Source: Megalonaias nervosa
Taxonomy: Eukaryota; Mollusca; Bivalvia; Unionida; Unionidae
Assembly: GCA_016617855.1 (NCBI GenBank)
Contig: JAECUM010003734.1
Location: 1 to 64,000 of the forward strand
DNA: 64,000 nucleotides
Direction: 5' to 3'
Each line of letters starts with the position of its first letter. The stretch's first letter is position 1. The translations under genes and the position numbers were made by a program. Below are positions 59,901 through 63,316 of the stretch, in pieces. The notes beneath the pieces are model-generated. The model saw nothing but the letters and a program-made list of their open reading frames with translations. It was not told where the DNA came from and ran no database searches.

Positions 59901-62721
59901 ATACCTGGATGGTCCTAAATGAAAATGGCACCAGTCATACATCCAATATGGCTGCCATGATGGCTGTCTTGAAATATTTTGTCATTATCCGCCCCCTGAA
60001 TGGATGATCATTATAACATTGGGTTTTCACCAAAAGATTTCTGATGATGTCTGCTTTGTCCTAAAGGAAAATGGTACCAATCTGAATTCCAGTATGTCCA
60101 CCACAGCAGCTGATTAGAAAATCATGTTATCACCGAAGAATGTCAGTGATGCTTTCATCCATCAGCATTTAAAAGGAGGAAATTGTCTTCTCTTGAATTC
60201 CTGGAAATTCTTTTCAACCAGTAGATCATTAGACCCTATGTGGGGTTCTTTTGTTTATCACAAGAGCTATGGAAATCTGCATTGCAATAGTTATAAGATA
60301 AATTGAAACTGACAAGTGATTGTAGACAGCATGCAGACAATTCATTTCATAGGTCATTAGATATTGTAAATACTTACTGTACTTATAAGTCAAGTTCAGC
60401 TGCAAACTGCACAGACTTAGATCTTCTGTCATATTATGCATCATCAGATCTGGGTCTATGCATTTTGTAAGAAGTAATCAGTAGAACAGTGTAGACCCTG
60501 ATCTGGCAGTGCATTATGCAGTGGAACAGTGTAGACCCTGATCTGGCAGTGCATTATGCAGTGGAACAGTGTAGACCCTGATCTGGCAGTGCATTATGCA
60601 GTGGAACAGTGTAGACCCTGATCTGGCAGTGCATTATGCAGTAGAACAGTGTAGACCCTGATCTGGCAGTGCATTATGCAGTGGAACAGTGTAGACCCTG
60701 ATCTGGCAGTGCATTATGCAGTGGAACAGTGTAGACCCTGATCTGGCAGTGCATTATTGAGTAGAACAGTGTAGACCCTGATCTGGCAGTGCATTATGCA
60801 GTGGCAGATCAGGGTCTTTGTTGTTTGCGGTTGGACTTATAATCAAGTATATAGACTTTATCTCACCTGGCCATATGGTCTGATGCATTTATGGTGTGGT
60901 CATTGATGTGTACATACTTTAAGGGTGAGGCTTTGAACAGTTTCAGAGTTATGAATTAAGACCATGTCCCAAGGGATTGGGAGAAATCCAGTGGATAATA
61001 CTGGTTGTGCAAATGACTTGTCCATTGTATGTAGGGAAGGTGATTCTATGTACGCTATTGGTATATGGTTTAGGAAAGTGATTCTATGCATTTGGTCTAG
61101 GAAAGTGATTCTGTGTATAATGTCTAGGAAAGTTATTCTATGTATAATGTCTGCGAAAGTGATTCTGTGTATATAGTCTTGGAAAGTGATTCTATGTTTA
61201 TAGTCTTGGAGAGTGATTCTATGTTTATAGTCTTGGAAAGTGATTCTATGTATTTAGTCTTGGAGGGTGATTCTATGTACATAGTCTTGGAAAGTGATTT
61301 TATGTATTTGGTCTAGGAAAGTGTTTCTGTGTATTTGGTCTAGGAAAGTGATTCTGTGCATTTGGTCTAGGAAAGTGATTCTGTGTATTTGGTCTAGGAA
61401 AGTGATTTTATGTATTTGGTCTTGGAAAGTGATTCTTTGTATTTGGTCTATGAAGATGATTCTTTGTATTAGGTCTAGGAAAGTGATTCTACGTATTTGG
61501 TCATGGAAAGTGATTTTATGTATTTGGTCTAGGAAAGTAATTCTTTGTATTTGGTCTAGGAAGGTGATTCTTTGTAATTGGTCTTGGAAAGTGATTCTGT
61601 ATATATGGTCTTGGAAAGTGATTTTATGTATTTGGTCTAGAAAAGTGGTTCTGTGTATATGGTATAGGAATGTGATTCTATGTATTTGGTCTTGGAAAGT
61701 GATTCTGTATATATGGTCTTGGAAAGTGATTCTATGTATTTGGTCTAGAAAAGTGGTTCTGTGTATTTGGTCTTGGAAAGTGATTTTATGTATTTGGTCT
61801 AGGAAAGTGATTCTGTGTATTTGGTCTAGGAAAGTGATTCTTTGTATTTGGTCTTGGAAAGTGATTCTGTATATATGGTCTTGGAAAGTGATTCTTTGTA
61901 TTTGGTCTAGGAAAGTGATTCTTTGTATTTGGTCTTGGAAAGTGATTCTTTATATATGGTCTTGGAAAGTGATTCTGTGTATTTTGTCTAGAAAAGTGGT
62001 TCTGTGTATATGGTATAGGAATGTGATTCTATGTACAGTATATTGTCTTGGAAAATAGTTCTATGTATATGGTCGTAGAAAGTAATTCTATGTATTTGGT
62101 CTAGGAAAGTGATTCTTGGCATCTGATATAGGAGAGTGATTCTATGTATATGGTCTTGGAAAGTGATTCTATATATATATATATATATATATAGTCTTGG
62201 GAAGTGGTTCTATGTATTTGGTCTAGGAAAGTCATTCTGTGGATTTGGTTTAGGAAAGTTTTTCTTTGTATTTGGTCTTGGAAAGTGATTCTGTGTAAAT
62301 GGTCTTGGAAAGAAGAAAATTCATGCCAACATTAATGAACAGTGTAATAACTAAGTGCACCAAGCATCTTTTTCTGCCTGTGTCCATGTGGGTTCAAGTC
62401 TCAGTCTCAGCAAATGTGGGTATGTGAGAAAGCTTTCCAGTAGCTTCTGCCATGAATTGCATATCATGTGCTGAAAAACTGCATTAAATCCACAACAACA
62501 ATAACAGTTTTACTCTACAGTTTCAATGTGTGTGAATTTGCATTCGCAAGCTGACATGTGTCAACTACCCAGGTGAGTGATATTATCCCACTTTGACCTG
62601 TTGTTTCCAAATTAAATACCATTCATATCAATTCATGTACATCCAGGGATGGAACATACCAGTTTGAACCCAGGAAACCATTTATTCTCAGAAATCATGC
62701 AGCAGCACGGGATAGGGATAG
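10472..62721 (+). CDS. NEK4: Serine/threonine protein kinase NEK4, 13 exons placed, 3' end beyond window
   Basis: NIMA-related kinase that phosphorylates Ser/Thr. Vertebrate NEK4 is linked to cilium stability, microtubules and the DNA-damage response. Thirteen phase-compatible exons give 646 codons. The kinase domain spans about residues 8-270: glycine loop GKGSYGEV (15-22), ATP-binding K37, helix-C E55, likely gatekeeper M84, catalytic HRDLKTQN with D132, metal-binding DLG D150 (DLG replaces DFG, as in NEK4), activation-loop T170 in [10 protein letters not shown]. All catalytic residues are present. From memory, human NEK4 has almost the same [29 protein letters not shown] and [20 protein letters not shown] blocks, which separates it from NEK1, 3 and 5. 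The tail is rich in Ser, Lys and Arg, with basic patches at 421-426 and 535-541 and an acidic serine run near 596-604. Human NEK4 has about 840 residues, so one or more exons should lie past 64000. The ATG has A at -3. Confidence 0.93.
10756..10832. repeat. (TG)n then (GA)n microsatellite, intron 1
   Basis: Mostly GT from 10759 to 10811, then GA to 10830. It generates artefact Cys-Val and His-Thr open frames on both strands. Confidence 0.95.
12623..12693. repeat. (TA)n microsatellite, intron 1
   Basis: About 35 uninterrupted TA units. Open frames encoding Tyr-Ile runs on both strands are artefacts. Confidence 0.97.
13034..13688. repeat. Inverted repeat pair, ~38-bp arms, ~580-bp spacer, intron 1
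   Basis: The segment at 13034-13071 (catcatgacattattaaaca... to ...ttcccattca) is found as its reverse complement at 13651-13688 with one mismatch. The spacer holds T-rich sequence with no gene. This could be a short foldback element or the trace of an inverted duplication. Confidence 0.8.
13812..14458. repeat. Minisatellite, ~36-40-bp unit, ~16 copies, each holding a hairpin
   Basis: Units of the form 'ggggctttatagtgatgtaa' followed by 'cactgtatatttacagtgt'. The second half contains the inverted repeat ACACTGTA...TACAGTGT, so each intact unit can form a short stem. Unit length varies by small deletions and by 'tgtatg' insertions. Confidence 0.93.
14465..15543. other. Intron 1, 3' part; no further feature seen
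   Basis: AT-rich intron sequence. Short open frames here show no recognisable protein. Confidence 0.5.
15544..15807 (+). CDS. NEK4: NEK4 exon 2 (residues 34-121)
   Basis: Acceptor ttttcag|TATGTAC, donor CAG|GTACAT, phase 0 at both ends. It encodes the ATP-binding lysine (YVLKKINL, K37), helix C with E55, the hinge ([13 protein letters not shown]) and [12 protein letters not shown]. Confidence 0.95.
15808..17427. other. Intron 2 with two TA-microsatellite clusters
   Basis: (TA)n followed by (CA)n at 16729-16768, and (TA)n at 17295-17317 and 17326-17374, the last just before exon 3. No other feature is supported. Confidence 0.8.
17428..17528 (+). CDS. NEK4: NEK4 exon 3 (residues 122-155)
   Basis: Acceptor cctttcag|TACATG, donor CCAG|GTTTGT, ends in phase 2. 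It encodes the catalytic loop HRDLKTQN and the DLG motif. A long (TA)n tract ends only about 50 bp before the acceptor. Confidence 0.95.
17936..18032 (+). CDS. NEK4: NEK4 exon 4 (residues 155-187)
   Basis: Acceptor atttcag|AGTATTAG, donor AAG|GTGAGA. It encodes the activation segment [18 protein letters not shown] with the likely phosphorylated T170. Confidence 0.95.
18393..18565. repeat. Minisatellite, ~36-bp unit, about five copies, intron 4
   Basis: Repeats of 'tatgacagtagtagtgtaca' plus 'ttttattgtatcagt' with substitutions. Open frames across it are accidental. Confidence 0.88.
18881..18988 (+). CDS. NEK4: NEK4 exon 5 (residues 188-223)
   Basis: Acceptor gatttcag|TCTGATG, donor AGA|GTAAGT, phase 0. 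It encodes the helix F region [20 protein letters not shown], nearly identical to vertebrate NEK4 as I recall it. Confidence 0.95.
18989..20796. other. Intron 5, 5' part, with one SINE and one short duplication
   Basis: Contains a two-copy duplication of about 30 bp ('aacacatggttagtttggtt') at 19455-19509 and the SINE copy at 19827-20036. Otherwise plain AT-rich intron. Confidence 0.6.
19827..20036 (+). mobile_element. tRNA-derived SINE, family B, plus orientation
   Basis: Head 'gccaagtggtctaaagcact' (A-box region), then 'cttgagtcttggg' where the B-box would be, then the family body 'gtgagaaagcttgccagtag'. It matches copies at 33358-33595 (+), 39050-39290 (-), 55445-55567 (- partial) and 62355-62513 (+ partial). 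Confidence 0.8.
20797..21685. repeat. 38-bp minisatellite ending exactly at the exon 6 acceptor
   Basis: The main unit is 'ctagatgtaaaatgcctgta' followed by 'atacttgtgatatttccc' (38 bp). About 20 units stand in tandem, with some shorter variants ('tgtgataaaatgcc', 'ctgaaactcagatg'). The last unit runs straight into exon 6: its 'tttcccctag' is the true acceptor and the next bases, atgcc, are coding. About 18 upstream copies carry the same or a near-identical pyrimidine-AG followed by ATG TAA. The array appears to have grown from the native intron/exon junction. Confidence 0.95.
21686..21843 (+). CDS. NEK4: NEK4 exon 6 (residues 224-275), end of kinase domain
   Basis: The acceptor tttcccctag|ATGCCACAG lies at the very end of a 38-bp minisatellite that repeats the same acceptor sequence. 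The donor is AAAG|GTAATG, phase 2. It encodes the C-lobe end with [16 protein letters not shown] (the conserved RP arginine) and [15 protein letters not shown]. Reading through the donor gives a stop after one codon (AGG TAA), so intron retention would leave a kinase-only protein. Confidence 0.93.
22105..22448. repeat. 43-bp minisatellite, about eight copies, intron 6
   Basis: Unit 'cagtctaaggagttgaacag' plus 'acctcttaatggacctgattggt', with small indels in two copies. It starts about 260 bp after exon 6. Confidence 0.95.
22449..24904. other. Intron 6 remainder
   Basis: Holds a family A SINE (22707-23030) and a two-copy duplication of about 46 bp at 24175-24262 ('agttctaggccattac' type). Nothing else is supported. 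Confidence 0.6.
22707..23030 (+). mobile_element. tRNA-derived SINE, family A, plus orientation
   Basis: Head 'gactgctctggtggcattaa' with a decayed A-box (GTGGTTAGAGCAT) and B-box (GGTTTATACCC), body ending in an (AC)n tail. Reverse complement of the copy at 7203-7530, with more substitutions; so this copy is probably older. Confidence 0.85.
24905..25292 (+). CDS. NEK4: NEK4 exon 7 (residues 276-405), Ser/Pro-rich linker
   Basis: Acceptor ctttccag|TCGACG completes a split serine codon; donor GAG|GTTTGG is weak. Low-complexity linker rich in Ser, Pro and Val (for example [20 protein letters not shown]). The frame stays open for 388 nt and codon use is unlike the flanking AT-rich intron. Confidence 0.85.
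25513..25705 (-). mobile_element. tRNA-derived SINE, family C, minus orientation
   Basis: On the minus strand: head 'cagtggctcagttagcttg' (A-box) and GGTTCAAATCC (B-box). Its body on the plus strand contains 'gcgccttgcccaaggacaca', a core I recall from SINEs of many marine invertebrates. A second copy lies at 56103-56280. Confidence 0.8.
25876..26012. repeat. Minisatellite, ~38-bp unit, about four copies, intron 7
   Basis: Unit 'attattccatactgggaaca' plus 'agtgaactatgtgt', with substitutions. Confidence 0.88.
26013..26831. other. Intron 7 spacer
   Basis: No feature supported; AT-rich. Confidence 0.5.
26832..26967 (+). repeat. Left terminal inverted repeat of the 2.4-kb transposon
   Basis: Its reverse complement is found at 29102-29237 with scattered substitutions and short indels. 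Confidence 0.88.
27140..28960 (-). pseudogene. Transposase-like protein of an uncharacterised invertebrate family, broken
   Basis: Two minus-strand exons. Exon A (about 28960-28735) holds a zinc-ribbon-like part (AFCYVCSQF, then FTCEHCKNK) and a good donor GGAAG|GTAAGA. Exon B follows acceptor TTGTAG at about 28545 and carries [28 protein letters not shown], then [12 protein letters not shown] and [12 protein letters not shown] blocks, and [14 protein letters not shown] followed by [12 protein letters not shown] near 27210. The last block, the acid residues in 'RDFK' and 'WDSR' and the E in 'SEEQG' could be a D-D-E triad; this is inference. The protein would cut and rejoin element ends. It is dead: a stop and a one-base shift just after the exon B acceptor, a shift near 27960, a TAA near 27713 replacing a conserved Tyr, and another shift near 27370. 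Full-length relatives, as I recall, have several hundred residues. Confidence 0.75.
29102..29237 (-). repeat. Right terminal inverted repeat of the 2.4-kb transposon
   Basis: Pairs with 26832-26967. The outer end reads TGTTACA on the plus strand. Confidence 0.88.
29238..29700. other. Intron 7 spacer between transposon and DIRS-like remnant
   Basis: No feature supported. A few 'ttgttgcatgttgt' type repeats occur at 29595-29700. Confidence 0.4.
29701..32500 (+). mobile_element. Decayed DIRS-like (tyrosine-recombinase type) retroelement, gag-to-RT part
   Basis: The segment is richer in GC than the surrounding intron. At 32111-32240 (+) it encodes FKLEMAQSI, a stop, [19 protein letters not shown] and RCPI. 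This is the fingers/palm start of DIRS-type reverse transcriptases, where 'SIDLTDAYFHVPIH' contains the first catalytic aspartate. Downstream, [15 protein letters not shown] corresponds to the next RT block. The preceding 2.4 kb (29850-31700) has long but broken frames in the plus orientation, probably gag. Stops and shifts are frequent. No recombinase or split inverted repeats are seen. The limits are approximate. Confidence 0.55.
32501..33049. other. Intron 7, 3' end
   Basis: AT-rich intron; nothing supported. Confidence 0.5.
33050..33226 (+). CDS. NEK4: NEK4 exon 8 (residues 406-464), basic patch
   Basis: Acceptor ttgctgcag|GCAAGACC, donor AAT|GTAAGT, phase 0. It contains PQKKKKKS, a candidate nuclear-localisation signal, followed by a Ser/Gly-rich stretch. 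Confidence 0.88.
33358..33595 (+). mobile_element. tRNA-derived SINE, family B, plus orientation
   Basis: Head 'ccaaatggtttaaagcactt', B-box region GGGTTTGAGTCTT, body 'gccagtagcttctag', tail 'aaagtaacaacagcag'. Near full length, about 235 bp. Confidence 0.85.
34038..34885. repeat. 37-bp minisatellite, about 22 copies, intron 8
   Basis: Unit 'acacttggtatacatgtcac' plus 'actagtatatccctatg'. Copies differ by point changes and a few deletions. Confidence 0.95.
35132..35320 (+). CDS. NEK4: NEK4 exon 9 (residues 465-527)
   Basis: Acceptor gttttaag|CCAAAGCC. Encodes [17 protein letters not shown] and a serine run ending in EETPR. The donor I use is AGG|GTTCGT, which is weak. Without splicing, the frame stops at 35342-35344 after eight more codons, so a short alternative C-terminus is possible. 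Confidence 0.78.
35345..35847. other. Start of intron 9; no feature seen
   Basis: Several mid-length frames on the minus strand (35365-35868) show no recognisable protein and overlap one another in different frames, so I do not call a gene. Confidence 0.4.
35848..36515. repeat. Minisatellite, ~40-bp unit, about 16 copies, intron 9
   Basis: Unit 'tatgtggggaccatataatt' plus 'aatggtcaaatggaacctctg'. Many copies carry short deletions around 'ctctgtatg' and 'aatt'. Confidence 0.94.
36516..38377. other. Intron 9 remainder
   Basis: Holds one copy of the TIR-bearing repeat at 37190-37412; otherwise AT-rich with no supported gene. Confidence 0.55.
37190..37412. mobile_element. MITE-like repeat, copy 1 ('acccagaccctgatctg' family)
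   Basis: Starts 'cttataagttgaggccaact' and contains the internal motif 'cacagaccctgatctgttat' in two imperfect units. Related copies are at 51071-51275 and 60368-60852. The right inverted end is missing here. Confidence 0.7.
38378..38435 (+). CDS. NEK4: NEK4 exon 10 (residues 528-546)
   Basis: Acceptor ttttcag|AGCTTACC, donor GTTT|GTAAGT, ends in phase 1. It encodes [19 protein letters not shown]; the LSARERRR core matches the NEK4 tail as I recall it and is the strongest link of this small exon to the gene. Confidence 0.85.
39050..39290 (-). mobile_element. tRNA-derived SINE, family B, minus orientation, best preserved copy
   Basis: On the minus strand: A-box region 'gtgccaagtggtttaaagtg', B-box GGTTCGAGTCTT, body, then an (AAC)n tail seen as gttgttgtt at 39033-39055. 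The clean B-box and tail suggest it is the youngest copy in the window. Confidence 0.88.
39291..39859. other. Intron 10 spacer
   Basis: No feature supported. Open frames on both strands across 39312-39608 have no recognisable content. Confidence 0.5.
39860..40095. repeat. Minisatellite, ~20-bp unit, about 11 copies, intron 10
   Basis: Unit 'tttgaatactgtacataa' with variants. It is followed by an (ATT)n microsatellite at 40167-40194. Confidence 0.9.
40908..40990 (+). CDS. NEK4: NEK4 exon 11 (residues 547-574)
   Basis: Acceptor aatttag|CTTGTGAC, donor CAT|GTAAGT, ends in phase 0. Encodes [20 protein letters not shown] and a Lys-rich end. Both phases fit exons 10 and 12. Confidence 0.85.
40991..42763. 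other. Intron 11, 5' part
   Basis: No gene supported. A short segment around 41430-41480 ('ggttacccag') and 42400-42470 ('cgggtacc') has repeated 'ggtaccc' words but no clear unit. Confidence 0.45.
42764..43168. repeat. 21-bp minisatellite, about 19 copies, intron 11
   Basis: Unit 'ttgccatatttagcacaatca' (21 bp, a multiple of three), first copies with 'aggaca'. Because the unit is seven codons long, it yields repetitive open frames of about 110-134 residues on both strands; these are not genes. Confidence 0.96.
43455..44060. repeat. Dispersed composite repeat: 'agaccagaaaagc' head plus ~140-bp tandem units, copy 1
   Basis: The head 'agcccaattggtcaaagacc' at about 43462 is followed by units built on 'tcaacatggggtttttgcc', 'ttggtcaaaaatgaaaaatg' and 'catccagtatggccaccat'. 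The same order occurs at 58485-60120 and in part at 53120-53560. Confidence 0.75.
44061..44836. other. Intron 11 spacer
   Basis: AT-rich, with short 'ttatatttataataatta' repeats (44065-44180) and a two- to three-copy 'gtgggtgttggtatgtgata' duplication (44705-44815). No gene is supported. Confidence 0.55.
44838..44904. repeat. (TA)n microsatellite, intron 11
   Basis: About 33 TA units. The Tyr-Ile open frames on both strands are artefacts. Confidence 0.97.
45145..45249. repeat. (TATG)n microsatellite with a MITE inserted in it
   Basis: About 25 tetranucleotide units with some 'tctg' variants. The run is cut at 45249 by the element 45250-45585 and resumes as 'tatgtatgag' at 45586. Confidence 0.93.
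45250..45585. mobile_element. pogo/Tigger-like MITE, 336 bp, TA target duplication
   Basis: Ends CAGGTACTCCCC... and ...GGGAGTACCTG form a perfect inverted repeat of at least 11 bp, flanked by TA on both sides. The inner terminal regions ('atatgtaaactgcgacatat' and 'cgacttatcgtaaaaacc') also pair loosely. No coding capacity. TA duplication and a CAG...CTG end point to the Tc1/mariner-pogo group. Confidence 0.85.
45590..45968. other. Intron 11, 3' end
   Basis: A partial duplication 'gaggtagatgggtatatacc' / 'gagatagatgggcacatacc' (45594-45690); nothing else supported. Confidence 0.5.
45969..46111 (+). CDS. NEK4: NEK4 exon 12 (residues 575-621)
   Basis: Acceptor atattccag|TATGAACC, donor ACAG|GTAGCA, phase 2. 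Basic [14 protein letters not shown], then an acidic serine cluster [12 protein letters not shown] typical of casein kinase 2 sites. If the intron is retained the frame stops at once (AGG TAG). Confidence 0.85.
46365..47130. repeat. Dispersed tandem repeat with AGGTCA words, about 100-150-bp period, copy 1
   Basis: Units share 'gtggatggcttgcac', 'aagaagcctattgattt' and 'ggtcaaagatcactgtga' type segments with strong divergence. The same family occurs at 53690-53756 and 55620-55990. Confidence 0.75.
47452..47816. repeat. 40-bp minisatellite, about nine copies, intron 12
   Basis: Unit 'ttcatacttattgtagccaa' plus 'tccattggtcagtctctctg'. It is followed by two copies of 'ccaccaaaactcctgtacat...gatgacttattgtag' to about 47890. 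Confidence 0.95.
47891..49231. other. Intron 12 segment with one SINE
   Basis: Besides the SINE at 48088-48270 I see only AT-rich intron. Confidence 0.5.
48088..48270 (+). mobile_element. tRNA-derived SINE, family D, plus orientation
   Basis: Head 'gtggtagttcagatcattga' (A-box region) and 'acaggtttgagaccc' (B-box), body 'gagaaaggcacttagctccc', A-rich tail 'aaaaccaacaaataaa'. Only one copy is seen in the window, so the limits are approximate. Confidence 0.65.
49232..50899. mobile_element. pogo/Tigger-like non-autonomous element, 1.67 kb
   Basis: The left end CAGTAGTCCCCCTCTTATAT and the right end (reverse complement CAGTAGTCCCCCTCTTGAAC) form near-perfect terminal inverted repeats, with further similarity inside (tggccaccccttctg... 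versus ...gggtggcctttcatgagggg). TA precedes the left end; the right flank is AT, probably mutated. The CAGTAGTCCCCC start is like Tigger-type ends known from vertebrates, as I recall. No transposase frame is visible. The interior contains diverged repeats such as 'cgtgattcattagccgcagtctggtaccc' versus 'cacatgatttttcggtccttgtctggtaccc' (shown in part). Confidence 0.82.
50900..53119. other. Intron 12 segment with one MITE copy and one short duplication
   Basis: MITE copy at 51071-51275 and a two-copy duplication of about 45 bp at 52115-52200 ('tcaacagtgattt...gcaaaatctaattgt'). No gene is supported. Confidence 0.55.
51071..51275. mobile_element. MITE-like repeat, copy 2, unexpanded
   Basis: Starts 'tttactgtatatatgttgtt ataaggcaagtccagctgca' (two blocks) and ends '...gtttgtagtttgactcaaat'. 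The ends are loosely inverted copies of each other. Its single internal 'agaccctgatctgctgac' segment marks the ancestral form of the expanded copy at 60368-60852. Confidence 0.75.
53120..53570. repeat. Dispersed ~140-bp tandem repeat, copy 2 (partial)
   Basis: Segments 'actcctcctactggacgg', 'ggtctggttggtcctcaaca', 'gcaaccatcttgaaaatttt' match the units at 43455-44060 and 58485-60120 in the same orientation. Confidence 0.7.
53759..55308. mobile_element. pogo/Tigger-like non-autonomous element, 1.55 kb, TA-flanked
   Basis: Left end CACCACTCCCTCGATAACTC and right end (reverse complement CACCATTCCCTCGATAACTC) are inverted repeats flanked by TA on both sides (53757-53758 and 55309-55310). Inner parts also pair ('cttataatgcggggtcaggc' with 'cgcttatagtgcggtctatg'). 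The interior is AT-rich with no transposase frame. A further right-type end occurs at 55594-55618. Confidence 0.85.
55430..55567 (-). mobile_element. tRNA-derived SINE, family B, partial, minus orientation
   Basis: Body part only: 'ggaggccagtataaacagca', 'ggaagctactggcaagcttt', ending before the tRNA head. Same order as in 39050-39290. Confidence 0.8.
55594..55620. repeat. Second right-hand end of the same element family
   Basis: 'gcatgagttatcgagggaga' followed by 'ggtgta' matches the terminal repeat that ends at 55308. The sequence after 55620 continues the AGGTCA-type tandem repeat that is also found before 53757. This implies that the original insertion was 53759-55618, with the inner copy of the end coming from a second event. 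Confidence 0.75.
55621..55990. repeat. Dispersed tandem repeat with AGGTCA words, copy 2
   Basis: Three diverged units with 'gtggatagcttacact', 'aaaggtcaaggtaa', 'ggggtcaaaggttaaggtc' and 'gaggtcagaaggtcaaagat'. Same family as 46365-47130. Confidence 0.75.
55991..56960. other. Intron 12 segment with SINE C and a (CA)n run
   Basis: SINE at 56103-56280; (CA)n at 56750-56777. The rest is AT-rich intron. Confidence 0.6.
56103..56280 (-). mobile_element. tRNA-derived SINE, family C, minus orientation
   Basis: Plus-strand body 'gtgccttgcccaagtacaca' and decayed tRNA head (minus strand, B-box GGTTTGAATCC). Matches 25513-25705 along its length. Confidence 0.8.
56962..57245. repeat. Minisatellite, ~22-bp unit, about 13 copies, intron 12
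   Basis: Unit 'aacttgaatagctatgcatg' plus 'aa'. Units are diverged, with several deletions. Confidence 0.92.
57489..57686. repeat. 24-bp minisatellite, eight copies, intron 12
   Basis: Unit 'agattccatgctgtagaaat' plus 'agtg'; the central copies read 'ccgtg'. Eight-codon units create repetitive open frames on both strands (57389-57848), which are artefacts. High copy identity suggests recent expansion. Confidence 0.96.
57690..58480. other. Intron 12 spacer
   Basis: AT-rich; nothing supported. Confidence 0.5.
58485..60125. repeat. Dispersed composite repeat, longest copy: head plus about ten ~140-bp units
   Basis: Head 'agctcaaccagttatagacc' at 58488. Then units at about 140-bp steps share 'tcatatcaacatggggtttt', 'ccgaaagacttcttatgatg', 'ggtcctaaatgaaaatggtg' and 'catccagtatggccaccat' followed by 'gcagccatcttgaaaat'. 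Anchors fall near 58823, 58962, 59110, 59250, 59387, 59530, 59655 and 60023. No conserved frame is seen, so it is not a coding repeat. Confidence 0.85.
60368..60852. mobile_element. MITE-like repeat, copy 3, internally expanded by a 40-bp tandem array
   Basis: Left end 'cttactgtacttataagtca' and right end 'ggttggacttataatcaagt' are imperfect inverted repeats. Between them a 40-bp unit ('gtggaacagtgtagaccctg' plus 'atctggcagtgcattatgca') is repeated about eight times at 60481-60800, nearly without change. Copy 2 (51071-51275) has only one such unit. Confidence 0.85.
61062..62316. repeat. 27-bp minisatellite, about 45 copies, intron 12
   Basis: Unit 'tctaggaaagtgattctgtg' plus 'tatttgg'. The nine-codon unit keeps an artefact frame open for 254 codons (61294-62058, repeated KVILCIWSR). 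That frame has no start context, no homology that I can recall and no variation pattern of a real protein. A (TA)n run interrupts the array at 62170-62193. Confidence 0.96.
62355..62513 (+). mobile_element. tRNA-derived SINE, family B, partial, plus orientation
   Basis: 'ggttcaagtctcagtctcag' (B-box part), 'gtgagaaagctttccagtag', then a shortened body and the tail 'cacaacaacaataacag'. It ends 130 bp before exon 13. Confidence 0.8.
62647..62721 (+). CDS. NEK4: Probable NEK4 exon 13 (residues 622-646)
   Basis: Acceptor acatccag|GGATGG and donor ATAG|GTACAT fit the phases exactly (1 + 72 + 2 nt) after a 16.5-kb intron. Encodes [20 protein letters not shown], which looks like real protein, not intron sequence. 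Without the donor the frame runs to a TAG near 62749. Less certain than the other exons because no domain anchors it. Confidence 0.62.
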
Positions 62722-62845
62722 GTACATGAATTTACCATTCTCATTGTAGGGAATAACACTGCACACCTTTATAGAGCTAGATTGTGACTTTTTTTAAAAT
62801 GGAAATATTGGTAGACAGGAATCTTTGTTTGATGAGCTTTATATA

Positions 62846-63023
62846 CATTGATCCCTCATAATTAAGTCCCTCAGTATAGTGCAGTCTCTCATATAACATT
62901 ATTGTTGTGGATACTATTTTTGGCATGTAGTTTTGATAATTAATCTACCTTAGTATAAGATAACCTTATAACACAGTATACTTGTATGACTCTCCAGAAC
63001 AGCATTACAGTGAGGGATCGATG
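62846..63023. mobile_element. pogo-like MITE, 178 bp, TA target duplication
   Basis: CATTGATCCCTCA at the left and TGAGGGATCGATG at the right are inverted repeats with one mismatch, flanked by TA (62844-62845 and 63024-63025). Inner parts also pair ('agtccctcagtatagtg' with 'agcattacag'). Confidence 0.85.
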
Positions 63024-63031
63024 TATATGTA

Positions 63032-63316
63032 CATATACTCTTGATTTACACGTATTTGACTTATTCACATTTTGCATTTGTGCGAATTCATTTTAACACC
63101 CAAGCAGATAAATACACCTTGAAATATACATCATTTGCATATATCCGCAAATGTGCAGTATGGGTTCCCAAGCAGGAACAGCCATTTTTTTTTTTTATGT
63201 GTTCAACTGGGATGAAGATTGTGCTCTCCATTGATGGATGGATTTGAGTCACGTGAATTTGACATAACGTGAAGTTTCTCAGTAACGCAACATTTGTGTA
63301 CATCAGGGGTTTATTG
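63032..63316. mobile_element. pogo-like MITE, ~285 bp, diverged ends, TA-flanked
   Basis: Left CATATACTCTTGATTTACAC and right (reverse complement CAATAAACCCCTGATGTACA) align as diverged inverted repeats for about 60 bp. TA lies at 63030-63031 and 63317-63318. It sits 8 bp from the previous MITE. Confidence 0.6.

Noticed and set aside
61294..62058. 254-residue open frame
   Set aside because: It is a 27-bp minisatellite read in one frame (KVILCIWSR repeated). It lies in intron 12 and has no protein-like composition.
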